The notes below the pieces were generated by a model. That model did no database searches. It saw only the letters and a list, made by a program, of their open reading frames with translations, and was not told the origin of the DNA. Below, piece after piece: positions 1 to 7,780 of a DNA stretch of 64,000 nt (positions are counted from its first letter, which is position 1; every line of letters begins with the position of its first letter). The position numbers and the translations under genes were made by a program. Source of the stretch: Anaerolineae bacterium (GTDB lineage Bacteria; Chloroflexota; Anaerolineae; Anaerolineales; Anaerolineaceae); the NCBI GenBank assembly GCA_013314735.1, contig JABUFD010000003.1, forward strand, positions 434,001-498,000. Direction: 5' to 3'.

Positions 1-542
1 TGCTGTTCAGCCTGGGAACCCCTCTGCTGCTGATCACGGGCGGCCTCAGCGCCAGGCGCAAGGAGGAACCGGCAGCAACCACCGCCGTGCTGGAAGCCGG
101 GTGGATATTTTTCGCGTGTGAATTGACGTGGCTGTGGATCTCACCCAACCTGCGCTTTGGCTATGTGTATGTGCTGTTCCTGTGCGCCTTGGGGCTGGCG
201 CTGCTGGCCGGATGGGCGCTGCGCCTGGTACGCCTGCCCGTTGACTGGGCAGGGCTGTTGGCCGTGCTGCTGGTCACCGGTGTGCTGGCGCTGCTGCTGG
301 TCCGCTCGCTCAGCCTGCACAATCTCCTGTACCGCGCGGCTTTCCCACAGGATTATGCCCTGCGCGCTACCGATGTGTGCACGATCAATGCCGGCACGCA
401 GGAAATTTTCTGCGCGCGCGATTACGGCGAGTGCGGCTACCACGATTTCCCCTGCCACGCCTGGGGCAACGATTACGCGCGCATGGTTGGCGACACCTTT
501 ACCGAAGGTTTTTACCTGGAATTGCCCGAAGCCACGCCCTGA
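1..542 (+). CDS. Membrane protein, C-terminal part (5' end outside window)
   Basis: An open frame enters from the left edge (first full codon at base 3) and runs to a stop at 540-542. The visible part has three or four hydrophobic segments (roughly residues 1-12, 35-75 and 80-100), then a soluble tail with several cysteines in contexts such as TDVCTIN, ARDYGECGYHDFPC and AWGNDYAR. The cysteines suggest an extracytoplasmic disulfide-bonded tail. A GTG at 87 could start a shorter protein, but the frame is open and hydrophobic upstream of it, so I treat the gene as cut by the window. The family is not recognised with confidence; a polytopic membrane enzyme such as a glycosyltransferase-like protein is possible. 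Confidence 0.6.
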   Translation, partial: LFSLGTPLLLITGGLSARRKEEPAATTAVLEAGWIFFACELTWLWISPNLRFGYVYVLFLCALGLALLAGWALRLVRLPVDWAGLLAVLLVTGVLALLLVRSLSLHNLLYRAAFPQDYALRATDVCTINAGTQEIFCARDYGECGYHDFPCHAWGNDYARMVGDTFTEGFYLELPEATP

Positions 543-575
543 TCCTGTTCCTGACCGCGCAGCATGTCCCCTCGA

Positions 576-594
576 CCCTTCGACAGGCTCAGGG
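576..594. repeat. Short dispersed palindromic element CCCTTCGACAGGCTCAGGG
   Basis: The 19-base sequence lies in the 62-base gap between the membrane protein stop and the rtcB stop. It is an imperfect inverted repeat (CCCT...AGGG outside). A related form in the other orientation, CCCTGAGCCTGTCAGGG, occurs at 47317-47333. From memory, near-identical short palindromes are scattered between genes in many bacterial genomes; that recollection could not be checked here. It may also serve as a weak transcription end for the two convergent genes. Confidence 0.45.
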
Positions 595-604
595 TGCGTG
601 AAAA

Positions 605-1780
605 TCAATACGCCCCTTTTTCCCCGCCCATCACCACGATCTTCGGTTCCAGGCGCATCCACACCTCCAGGATGCCGGCCTGCACCTGCGCATCGATCAC
701 CGCGTCGATGTCCTTGTAGGCCTCCCAGGTCTCATCCGCCGCCACGCCGATCGGCAGGATGTCGTGCTGGCGCATATGGCGCTGGAAGGCGTCCGCATCG
801 AACTGCTTGCGCGCGGCCGTGCGTGAACTGGTGCGCCCCGCGCCGTGCGAGGACGAGGCCAGGCTGTCCGGGTTGCCCTTGCCGAGGGTGACGTAACTGG
901 CGGTGCCGGAACTGCCGGGGATGATCCCCACCTGCCCGGCATGCGCCGGGGTGGCGCCTTTACGGTGGATCACGCTTTCGCCTTCCACCCAGGCGTAGTT
1001 GTGATGGTTCTCAAAACGCTGCACCAGCCGCAGCCCGCTGCGCGCCAGGAAGGCATCGTGGATGAGCTCATGGTTCGCCTGGGCGAAATCCCCCATCAGC
1101 TGCATCGCGCGCAGGTATTCGCGCCCGCTGTCACGGTCCAGCCGCAGCCATTCATAGCCATTGGGAATGCCGGGGGTGTGCTGGCGGGTTTCCGCCGCCG
1201 CCAGCCGGATGTAATGCGATGCCACCTTGTAGCCCACCCCGCGGCTGCCGGAATGCGTCATCACCGCTGCCACCGGCATGCCGGAACGCTGGTCCTCGCC
1301 CACCAGGGCATCGAAGAAGTGGTTGCCCGCCCCCGACGTGCCGAGTTGTTCCCGCGCCAGTGAGTGCAGGCCGCGCAGGAGCGGGGTTTCCTGCCAGCGC
1401 GGGTCTGCCAGCACCGGGTGCTGTTTCTGGTTGCCGCGCGGATAATGCGAATTGAGACCGAAATTGGAAGTGGCGCGCATCACCTGCGCGATGTGTTCGC
1501 GTTCCCGCAGAAAGTCATCCGGGGATATGTCCAGCACGCTCACCATCATGCGGCAGGCGATATCGTACCCCACAAAACCGGGGGCGATGGCGTTGTGCAG
1601 CGCCGCCACCCCGCCGATGGGCATGCCGTAGCCCGGGTGCGCGTCCGGCAGCAGGGCGGTGCGCTCCGTCACCGGCAGGCGCTCCACCGTTTCGATCTGG
1701 CGGAAGGTCTCCGCCTCGAAGCTTTCCACCGCGCCAAAATAGGTGTGCGGCGCGCGGCTGCCGCCTGGGGTGTCGGTCAT
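605..1780 (-). CDS. rtcB: RtcB family RNA-splicing ligase
   Basis: 391 aa. RtcB joins RNA 2',3'-cyclic phosphate or 3'-phosphate ends to 5'-OH ends using GTP and Mn2+, in RNA repair or tRNA ligation. The family signature is clear: DAHPGYGMPIGG (about residues 46-57), the metal-binding cysteine in GYDIACRM (Cys76), GTSGAGNHFF with His154, THSGSRGVG with His176, IHRKGATPAH (271-280), IPGSSGTASY, and SSSHGAGR with the histidine (about 312) that is guanylylated in characterised homologues. The C-terminal MGGEKGAY end is also typical. The length suits the shorter RtcB class. It stands alone; no archease gene is visible nearby. The ATG at 1780 follows an AGGA-like ribosome site. The next 200 bases upstream hold no recognisable gene. 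Confidence 0.95.
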   Translation of the reverse strand: MTDTPGGSRAPHTYFGAVESFEAETFRQIETVERLPVTERTALLPDAHPGYGMPIGGVAALHNAIAPGFVGYDIACRMMVSVLDISPDDFLREREHIAQVMRATSNFGLNSHYPRGNQKQHPVLADPRWQETPLLRGLHSLAREQLGTSGAGNHFFDALVGEDQRSGMPVAAVMTHSGSRGVGYKVASHYIRLAAAETRQHTPGIPNGYEWLRLDRDSGREYLRAMQLMGDFAQANHELIHDAFLARSGLRLVQRFENHHNYAWVEGESVIHRKGATPAHAGQVGIIPGSSGTASYVTLGKGNPDSLASSSHGAGRTSSRTAARKQFDADAFQRHMRQHDILPIGVAADETWEAYKDIDAVIDAQVQAGILEVWMRLEPKIVVMGGEKGAY

Positions 1781-1983
1781 CGCAATCCTCCGTGAGCTTG
1801 ATTATATCGCATGGGAAACATGGCAATACGGTACCAATCCCCGGAATTGCCTGGCTGGAGGAAAAGTATCCTGCTGGGTCTTCTGCATTCGCATACAGGT
1901 AAGAATAATCTGGTAGTTTCTTCATTGTGTCCATTACATCATGATTATCCGAATATTTTGCACACAGATTTTGATCACATACG

Positions 1984-2358
1984 TTACTGCGCCGTAATAG
2001 TATAGTCTGTCGGGCTGGCCCCCACTTCCCCGCGCACCTCGCCGAAGGCGGTGTATGTAGTTCTGGAAATCACATCCCCATCCTCATCCAATATCACCGA
2101 ACTGGATTGCAGATGGTCGAATGACCGGCTGCCGCCGCTCAAATGGGAGTTTTCGCGTTGTGAAAACTCCATCAAGGCAATACGCAGTATTGACTCGCGC
2201 ATGGCAAAACGGCCCGTGCCGCCGTGGTAATACATCACCTCGGTTTCGAGTTCGTTTTCATCCACCCGCAGCTCGTAATCATTGCCGAGGAAACATCTAG
2301 TCCCATTGGCATTATATAATACCCAAAAATATTGGAGGGAATTGGGGCTTCGATTCAT
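1984..2358 (-). pseudogene. RHS core remnant (copy D), truncated, no C-terminal domain
   Basis: A 124-aa frame. The first 24 or so residues are unrelated to RHS; then YELRVDENELETEV, YYHGGTGRFAMR, FDHLQSSSVILDE and TTYTAFGEVRGE match the RHS core of the three genes upstream. It stops right after PTDYT, before the GQRSYMDELGLMYYVARWYDP block and before any variable C-terminal domain. It starts at an ATG overlapping the previous lipoprotein stop (ATGA), so it may still be translated. Bases 2030-2208 match 3914-4092 with about nine differences and no gaps by eye, which points to recent duplication. It is best read as the decayed end of the array, with no predicted function of its own. Confidence 0.75.
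2000..2280 (-). repeat. RHS core repeat, copy D
   Basis: The conserved RHS core DNA begins at the GTATAGT corresponding to 3884 in copy C, 6072 in copy B and 8673 in copy A, and ends at the YELRV codons. The copy breaks exactly at the base where copies B and C carry their palindromic insert. Confidence 0.75.
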
Positions 2359-2945
2359 TGGTCTAGTAATCCAATAGGGATATCCAGGAATGCGCCAACA
2401 GGTTGTAGGTCGGTTTCATATTCACCCAACATAATTCCTTTGATCACTACTCGAATATAAGATGGTTCAAATTCATCATGCAAAACAGGGGGGTACACTT
2501 TCAGGGTGTCTGCATAATTGGGGCTTGAATTTCCAGTTAAAATGATTGTGGATGAGTTTTTTTGAGAAAAAGTGGGCATTATCTCAAAATAATCACATCG
2601 GTTTTGGGGCGTATGGGAAGTGGGCAAGTAATATCGGATATCATAATCTTCGGAGAATTTTATGTTAACACCTTCCTGAATTTTTAGCCCCAGAATTATT
2701 CGAGTGGTGCCAGTTTCAGCATAATAAAACTCCATCTCATTTTCTGCCAGTTCGACACTTAGATAAGAATTGACGTATTGATTGCTGATTTGGAAATAAT
2801 CTTCAATAAAATCATTATTGCTATATACACTGGCAACCTGCGTAACTTGGCTTATACAGGAGGGCAGATTGTCAGAAAATTCGTTCCTTGAACAACCACA
2901 TCCGCCTAATAAAATCAACACTATGAAAAACAGCTTGGCTTTCAT
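2355..2945 (-). CDS. Predicted lipoprotein 3 of the RHS array
   Basis: 196 aa from the ATG at 2945, chosen because it follows a GAGG ribosome site and opens a lipoprotein signal (MKAKLFFIVLILLGGCGC) with the lipidated cysteine in LLGGC/GGCGC. Reading further upstream adds 28 residues that do not look like a signal. The mature part is rich in Ser, Tyr, Asn and beta-type sequence with no family recognised. It starts 28 bases after the RHS copy C stop and its TGA overlaps the ATG of remnant D. Its DNA is clearly AT-richer than the RHS cores. By position it pairs with the copy C C-terminal domain; an immunity or partner role is inference only. Confidence 0.7.
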   Translation of the reverse strand: MKAKLFFIVLILLGGCGCSRNEFSDNLPSCISQVTQVASVYSNNDFIEDYFQISNQYVNSYLSVELAENEMEFYYAETGTTRIILGLKIQEGVNIKFSEDYDIRYYLPTSHTPQNRCDYFEIMPTFSQKNSSTIILTGNSSPNYADTLKVYPPVLHDEFEPSYIRVVIKGIMLGEYETDLQPVGAFLDIPIGLLDQ

Positions 2946-2973
2946 CAACTTTTCCTCACAGTTAAGTTTTAGA

Positions 2974-4146
2974 TTAAGGTAAACACGAGCCGGTGATGTT
3001 GAATGCAGCAAGTGACCATTGCTTTTCATACATAAATGTTGGATCGTGGTAGAGTTGAATATTAAAATTGATATTTACATCATTAGGGAATGAAAAATTT
3101 AACTTTTCGATATGGGTAGTGCCTGGCTCTAGGGATACGAAATGCTTATTTGAAACAATAAAACTATCATTATTAACAATAGCTTCATAATCAAACCTGG
3201 TGACATTTTGGTTTGACTGATTGTTAATAGAGAAATTATCTAAGGTCATCTTGTCGCTATACATTGAATATGTTAATGTGACGAACAGATCATCAGTTGA
3301 ATTTTTTAATGAAACAGAAATAAGAAAGGGCTGGATTTGTTCATAAAGAATATTAAGTAATTCGAAGATTCCAGCTACCACACTTAAATCACTAACTCCA
3401 TAATCGATATAGTCAGGCCCCGATACACCGCCATCATCAATATGAATTCCTGCAGGGTTAGGAATCGATAAATAAAAACTTTCAGTTAATGATGATGTGT
3501 TAACATAAAAAGAATCGTAATTGCCTATTTCGCATAAAAAACTAATATCATTACTTTCTATTGCCGTTTTAACCAAAAATTCTCCGGGTAAATAATCCCC
3601 ATCGATTAATGGATCCTGGTCTGTAGGATTGTAATATTCATGTCCACTCGGGTCATTGTACCGGACCGGGTTCCACAAAACGTACGCATATCGATCCCAA
3701 TCACCGGAATTGCCGGGCTGCGGGATCAGGCTGTCCGGCTGGATGAACTGGTTAAGATAAGGATCATACCAGCGCGCGACGTAGTACATCAGCCCCAGTT
3801 CATCCATGTACGACCGCTGGCCATGTGTACGAGTGAAAACCGTGACGGTTTTCACTTTAAAGTCAAAGCTGCGCTTTGACTCAGTATAATCCGTGGGACT
3901 TGTGCCTGTTGTGCCGCGCACCTCGCCGAAGGCGGTGTATGTAGTTCTGGAAATCACATCCCCGCCCTCGTCCAGGATCACTGAACTGGATTGCAGATGG
4001 TCGAATGACCGGCTGCCGCCGCTCAAATGGGAGTGCTCGCGTTGCGAAAACTCCATCAAGGCAATACGCAGTATTGACTCGCGCATGGCAAAGCGTCCCG
4101 TTGGGACTGTGTTGTAACTTAGTTCGGTTTGGGTGGTGGCTTTCAT
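2974..4146 (-). CDS. RHS core fragment (copy C) with a unique C-terminal domain
   Basis: 390 aa from the ATG at 4146, which overlaps the stop of the lipoprotein before it (TAATG). A TTG 15 bases upstream is possible but less likely. The first 15 residues are unrelated; then comes the RHS core from TGRFAMR through DHLQSSSVILDE, TTYTAFGEVRG, GQRSYMDELGLMYYVARW, FIQPDSLIPQPGN, DRYAYVLWNPVRY and DPSGH (about residue 165). An 18-residue insert between TDYT and GQRS is encoded by two palindromes. After DPSGH and a shared DPLIDGD, about 215 residues form a unique AT-rich domain with no motif recognised. There is no signal peptide and no N-terminal YD-repeat shell, so it resembles an orphan rhs tip module rather than a full RHS protein. 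Confidence 0.75.
   Translation of the reverse strand: MKATTQTELSYNTVPTGRFAMRESILRIALMEFSQREHSHLSGGSRSFDHLQSSSVILDEGGDVISRTTYTAFGEVRGTTGTSPTDYTESKRSFDFKVKTVTVFTRTHGQRSYMDELGLMYYVARWYDPYLNQFIQPDSLIPQPGNSGDWDRYAYVLWNPVRYNDPSGHEYYNPTDQDPLIDGDYLPGEFLVKTAIESNDISFLCEIGNYDSFYVNTSSLTESFYLSIPNPAGIHIDDGGVSGPDYIDYGVSDLSVVAGIFELLNILYEQIQPFLISVSLKNSTDDLFVTLTYSMYSDKMTLDNFSINNQSNQNVTRFDYEAIVNNDSFIVSNKHFVSLEPGTTHIEKLNFSFPNDVNINFNIQLYHDPTFMYEKQWSLAAFNITGSCLP
3640..4105 (-). repeat. RHS core repeat, copy C
   Basis: Runs from the DPSGH codons (3640) to the TGRFAMR codons. It is highly similar at DNA level to copy D over 3914-4092 and to copy B over about 3640-3945, including the palindromic insert. Confidence 0.8.
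3823..3883. repeat. Double-palindrome insert in RHS copy C
   Basis: 61 bases stand where copy A has 7 (8666-8672), a net gain of 54 bases or 18 codons, so the frame is kept. It holds two hairpins: 3833-3855, 11-base perfect arms GTGAAAACCGT around a single base, and 3861-3881, 9-base perfect arms AGTCAAAGC around TGC. The same insert is at 6011-6071. It is reminiscent in behaviour, not in sequence, of the in-frame palindromic elements described in Rickettsia. Confidence 0.75.
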
Positions 4147-5138
4147 TAATGGATAATCCAATATGGAGAATAACCATCCTGAATGATCTCCGTTTCCTGT
4201 TTCGTAGTGAAGTCGTACAGGTAGATATTGTTCTGATCAGGGACAGCTTCATTATTGGGTGAATATGGTGACTGTTGACTTATACTGTATACGATCTGGT
4301 TTCCATCTGGTGACCAGGATGCAATCGGCACATACTTAGAGAAATAAAAGTTATAGGTGTTCCAGCCAGAAAATTGCGAAGCCCATCGGATATCGACAAT
4401 CTTCTCTATTTGCTCTGTCTGAAATGTATACACATAGATTCCATCTTTTTTGGTGAAGGCAACCCGTTCACCGGTGGGTGAGATAGCCGGTGCCATGATC
4501 AAATCCGTTGTGAAAATTGTCGTGATTTCACCCGTATCAAGCTCTAACGATTTTAACGCATGGTTTCCGTCTGGCTGCATATCTTGATAATAAATCTTCC
4601 CATCATATTCGCTATTTGTTCCCAGAAAACACTTATTGATGTTTTTTGCCTCTTTATCATTAATGGATAGAATCATTAAAACCTCATATAAGCCTGCCTC
4701 GGTATACTTTGCAAGTACCAAATCTCCATCCATTTCTTTCCCTCCCTGGATTACGGTTAAATAAGAGACATACATAACCGATTCTCCTCCATCTAAAAAT
4801 GAAGCCATATCACACCGATCAAAGTTGTAACCGACTAATTTCGATCCCTGACTATCGACCAAACCGACAGAAAAATCTGGTTGATAAGAATGATACAACA
4901 GGATCGACGTTCGAGAAGCAAATGAGAATCGATGCCAGGAATCTGCCTGAACTTTATCGATTTTATGGTTGTCTACTCGATAAAGACCTAATGCTCCTTC
5001 CTCAGTGCTGAACACAATATCAGTATCATCTAGCTGTTCCTGCATATCTATTGAAAGCGTACGAATTCGATATGTGCAGGAACCAAAAAGGCAAGCCAAA
5101 AGTAGGATGAGGAAAATGTGACTCAACTTAATTTTCAT
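4146..5138 (-). CDS. Predicted beta-propeller lipoprotein 2 of the RHS array
   Basis: 330 aa from the ATG at 5138, which overlaps the RHS copy B stop (TAATG) and follows a GGTGGGAAAAG ribosome site. The signal MKIKLSHIFLILLLACLFGSC ends in a lipobox, predicting an anchor on the outer face of the membrane. The C-terminal half shows TolB/WD40-like blades: AISPTGERVAFTKKDGIYVY (about residues 227-246), IASWSPDGNQIVYSIS and NNIYLYDFTTKQETEI. The DNA is AT-rich relative to the neighbouring core repeats. By position it partners the C39-like domain encoded just before it. Immunity protein, receptor or substrate are all possible; none is proven by sequence. Confidence 0.75.
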   Translation of the reverse strand: MKIKLSHIFLILLLACLFGSCTYRIRTLSIDMQEQLDDTDIVFSTEEGALGLYRVDNHKIDKVQADSWHRFSFASRTSILLYHSYQPDFSVGLVDSQGSKLVGYNFDRCDMASFLDGGESVMYVSYLTVIQGGKEMDGDLVLAKYTEAGLYEVLMILSINDKEAKNINKCFLGTNSEYDGKIYYQDMQPDGNHALKSLELDTGEITTIFTTDLIMAPAISPTGERVAFTKKDGIYVYTFQTEQIEKIVDIRWASQFSGWNTYNFYFSKYVPIASWSPDGNQIVYSISQQSPYSPNNEAVPDQNNIYLYDFTTKQETEIIQDGYSPYWIIH

Positions 5139-6274
5139 TACTTTTCCCACCAAAGTTCCCGATAACTTATCATCATTCCATGCAACCCAAACGGTTTAGC
5201 GAAATCCTGGTTGAAAACAGTTCTACTATAGCGAGAAATTTCAGTGTCATCAGCTGGATCCATAACAAATATGTTATAGGGATCATAGCCAACTACATTC
5301 ACATAATGAAGACTTTCCTGCATATTCAGCACTACCGTCACCGGATTGCGTGTTTCGTTCAGCCGGTTAATGACATCATCGATTGAATTGTTGTATGAAA
5401 AATGGGCAATGCCGGAGATTTGTTCAGAATAAGCCGAATATAAGTTGTAAAAAGCAGCGACACCCCATGGAAAGGTTGCTCCTTTTGTATCTCCAAATTT
5501 CCATATTGGAATATTTAAAGGCAGTCTGGCTAGTGATAATGTCATTGGCGCAGCAAGATCGTCGATAGTAACAAAGGAGTTGTTTTGTGCCATATAGTTC
5601 ATGACCATTGCCAGTGCTGCCACTCCACATTCATTGATGCCTTGTTTCATTAAATAATTTTCAGCATCTCTCAAATGATAGGAGGCATTATATAGTAGAT
5701 CGTATTGGTCATCCGGGCTGAATGTAGATGATGCACTCCCTCTATTTGTCGGAGTATTGAGGATATACTCTTGAAGAATGGGATCGCCATCGATAAGCGG
5801 TATGTTATCATTTGGTATCTCCAGCACATGTCCACTCGGGTCGCTGTACCGGACCGGGTTCCACAGCACATAAGCATATCTGTCCCAATCGGCAGAATTG
5901 CCGGGCTGCGGGATGAGGCTGTCCGGCTGGATGAACTGGTTAAGAGATGGATCATACCAGCGCGCGACGTAGTACATCAACCCCAGTTCATCCATGTACG
6001 AACGCTGGCCATGTGTACGAGTGAAAACCGTGACGGTTTTCACTTTAAAGCCAAAGCTGCGCTTTGACTCGGTATAATCCGTGGGACTTGTTCCCGTTTC
6101 TTTGCGCACCTCGCCAAAAGCGGTGTATGTCGTCGCACTCACCACATCCCCTCCGTCATACACCCGAATGGCAAAGCGCATCGCAGGGCTGGTGTGATAT
6201 TTCGACCAAAATTTGGTTGTAGTATCCATTTTTAATTGGTCACCCTCCACGGAAAACTCGCCTGGCGAAAACAT
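5138..6274 (-). CDS. RHS core fragment (copy B) with a C39-like cysteine peptidase domain
   Basis: 378 aa if the ATG at 6274 is used. A later ATG (about residue 16) has a better-looking but distant GGAGGG site, so the start is uncertain. RHS core: GGDVVSATTYTAFGEVRKE, the 18-residue palindrome-encoded insert, GQRSYMDELGLMYYVARW, FIQPDSLIPQPGN, NPVRYSDPSGH (to about residue 150). The DHLQSSSVILDE part found in the other copies is deleted. The tip has papain-like C39 features: catalytic Cys in GINECGVAALAMVMNYM (about residue 216), His in ESLHYVNVVGYD and Asp in FVMDPADD. It may cleave peptides or process the RHS protein itself. It lacks a signal peptide and the N-terminal shell, and it is translationally coupled to the lipoprotein that follows. 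Confidence 0.8.
   Translation of the reverse strand: MFSPGEFSVEGDQLKMDTTTKFWSKYHTSPAMRFAIRVYDGGDVVSATTYTAFGEVRKETGTSPTDYTESKRSFGFKVKTVTVFTRTHGQRSYMDELGLMYYVARWYDPSLNQFIQPDSLIPQPGNSADWDRYAYVLWNPVRYSDPSGHVLEIPNDNIPLIDGDPILQEYILNTPTNRGSASSTFSPDDQYDLLYNASYHLRDAENYLMKQGINECGVAALAMVMNYMAQNNSFVTIDDLAAPMTLSLARLPLNIPIWKFGDTKGATFPWGVAAFYNLYSAYSEQISGIAHFSYNNSIDDVINRLNETRNPVTVVLNMQESLHYVNVVGYDPYNIFVMDPADDTEISRYSRTVFNQDFAKPFGLHGMMISYRELWWEK
5828..6182 (-). repeat. RHS core repeat, copy B
   Basis: From the DPSGH codons at 5828 to the RFAIRVYDGGDV codons. Compared with copy C it has lost the section from FAMRES to SVILDE, but keeps the insert and everything toward the variable tip. Confidence 0.8.
6011..6071. 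repeat. Double-palindrome insert in RHS copy B
   Basis: Same position and length as 3823-3883. The first hairpin (6021-6043, arms GTGAAAACCGT) is perfect. The second (6049-6069, AGCCAAAGC / GCTTTGACT) has one mismatch, where copy C is perfect. Confidence 0.75.
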
Positions 6275-6284
6275 TCAACAAAAA

Positions 6285-7778
6285 TTATGGACTCCATATC
6301 CCCAAGGGGCTATAAAAATAGTAGTTATTGATGAAGAAGTAAGAACCAGTTTCCAGATCATACATCATTAGCCGCGGGTGATCATCAGCTCTTTGTACAT
6401 AGAATACAATAAATTTGTTTGAATTCGACCATTGGGCAAACTCTACTTCTTCTCTCGCCATGTAACTGGCGGATTCGTCGACTACAATGAGCATTTCTTC
6501 GACAGCATCAGTGACACAGTCAATCTCATTTGTCACAAATGAATATAAACAATATCCACCAGCCGTAGACAATACATATTCGCCAGTTGTTCCAGTTCCA
6601 AAATAACTAAATCCCAATACATCTATTGAGGAAATATAGGTTAAATTATTAATAAACACTTGGTGTAAGTCAAATAATTCATGATGCTGAAAATACTCAT
6701 CAATAACAGCCAATTTCTCTGTCGTCTTTTTGTCCATGCTGTAAATGAAAATTTCGGTTCCCGTTGCATTATCTAATGAATAGAAATCCCATATACTGAT
6801 TGGGTTAAAATAGAATTCGTCCCCCTTGGAATTCCAGGCTCGTTCTTGCCCCAGACCGATTTTCGGCAGCTCTTGAACGATCGAGCCATCTGATATATCA
6901 ATAATGTAATCACCGATTTCAACCAGCGTATTACTATTTGGCAGCCAATTCACAAAAGGCCGATCTACATCAATCTCTTGAATATCATATGAAATTTCTC
7001 GTTGTTTGTGGAAATCATAACCATTAACTTGTATGAAATTCCCAAAACGGTCCTCTTTGAGTTTCACATCAAAGATATAGAATTGCTCATTGGGAGAAAT
7101 ATTTTTTGAATAGTCATATCCAAAGTCACCAATATTTTGCGGGATGAAATAAGCTTCACCATTAATGAGGACAATCTTTTTGACCGGGTATGCACGATCT
7201 GACGCACTGGTAGGTTCGCCTTCAGGAAAAGATTCAACAGCAAACAGTTTAGCTTCCCGTGAAATCGGGTAGCTAACAATTGTTCCAGATGAAAAACCAA
7301 GAATTGAATACTCATCAAAGATTGGATTTACCCATCCGATTCCACGTTCAGGTTCAGTTACCCAAAAATATGCTTTTATCTCTTTTTCCCTGATGGAAAA
7401 TAGAAAAATCTCTTGTGATATGGGATTCACAATTGCGAGATGCCGTTCCCCATTCTCATCCGGCGCAATGCACAAGTATAATTCGCTGTTCGCATTTTTC
7501 ACCCAATCAGGCAGAATTACAGGATTCTTTGTTGCTGTCGGTACTACCGATTCTGTCGGTATGATTGTAGCTGTTGCAACCGGCTGTGGTGTTGCGGCTT
7601 TTGTTGTCGCTTCTGTTTGAGAATTTCCCAATGCTGTGGAATATTGAGGGGTGGTTGTCGGATTTTCCTGGCTTGTCGGTATGTTAGGTGATTCTGCATC
7701 ATTTACAAACCGACATGAACCAATCAGCAGGAACAAGATAAGTCCCAATACGAGAGTTATTCCTTTACTTTTATGCAT
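6285..7778 (-). CDS. Predicted beta-propeller-like lipoprotein 1 of the RHS array
   Basis: 497 aa. MHKSKGITLVLGLILFLLIG leads to a lipobox cysteine (LLIGSC), followed by a Thr/Pro/Ala stalk (about residues 30-90) and a large domain of repeated beta segments such as GERHLAIVNPISQEIFLFSI, KGDEFYFNPISIWDFYSL, NSNKFIVFYVQ and RLMMYDLETGSYFF, suggesting a divergent propeller. The ATG at 7778 is two bases after the RHS copy A stop, with its AGGA ribosome site inside the end of that gene, so the two are probably co-translated. The DNA is AT-rich. By position it pairs with the metallopeptidase-like tip of copy A. Its role as inhibitor or partner is inference. Confidence 0.72.
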   Translation of the reverse strand: MHKSKGITLVLGLILFLLIGSCRFVNDAESPNIPTSQENPTTTPQYSTALGNSQTEATTKAATPQPVATATIIPTESVVPTATKNPVILPDWVKNANSELYLCIAPDENGERHLAIVNPISQEIFLFSIREKEIKAYFWVTEPERGIGWVNPIFDEYSILGFSSGTIVSYPISREAKLFAVESFPEGEPTSASDRAYPVKKIVLINGEAYFIPQNIGDFGYDYSKNISPNEQFYIFDVKLKEDRFGNFIQVNGYDFHKQREISYDIQEIDVDRPFVNWLPNSNTLVEIGDYIIDISDGSIVQELPKIGLGQERAWNSKGDEFYFNPISIWDFYSLDNATGTEIFIYSMDKKTTEKLAVIDEYFQHHELFDLHQVFINNLTYISSIDVLGFSYFGTGTTGEYVLSTAGGYCLYSFVTNEIDCVTDAVEEMLIVVDESASYMAREEVEFAQWSNSNKFIVFYVQRADDHPRLMMYDLETGSYFFINNYYFYSPLGIWSP

Positions 7779-7780
7779 AT

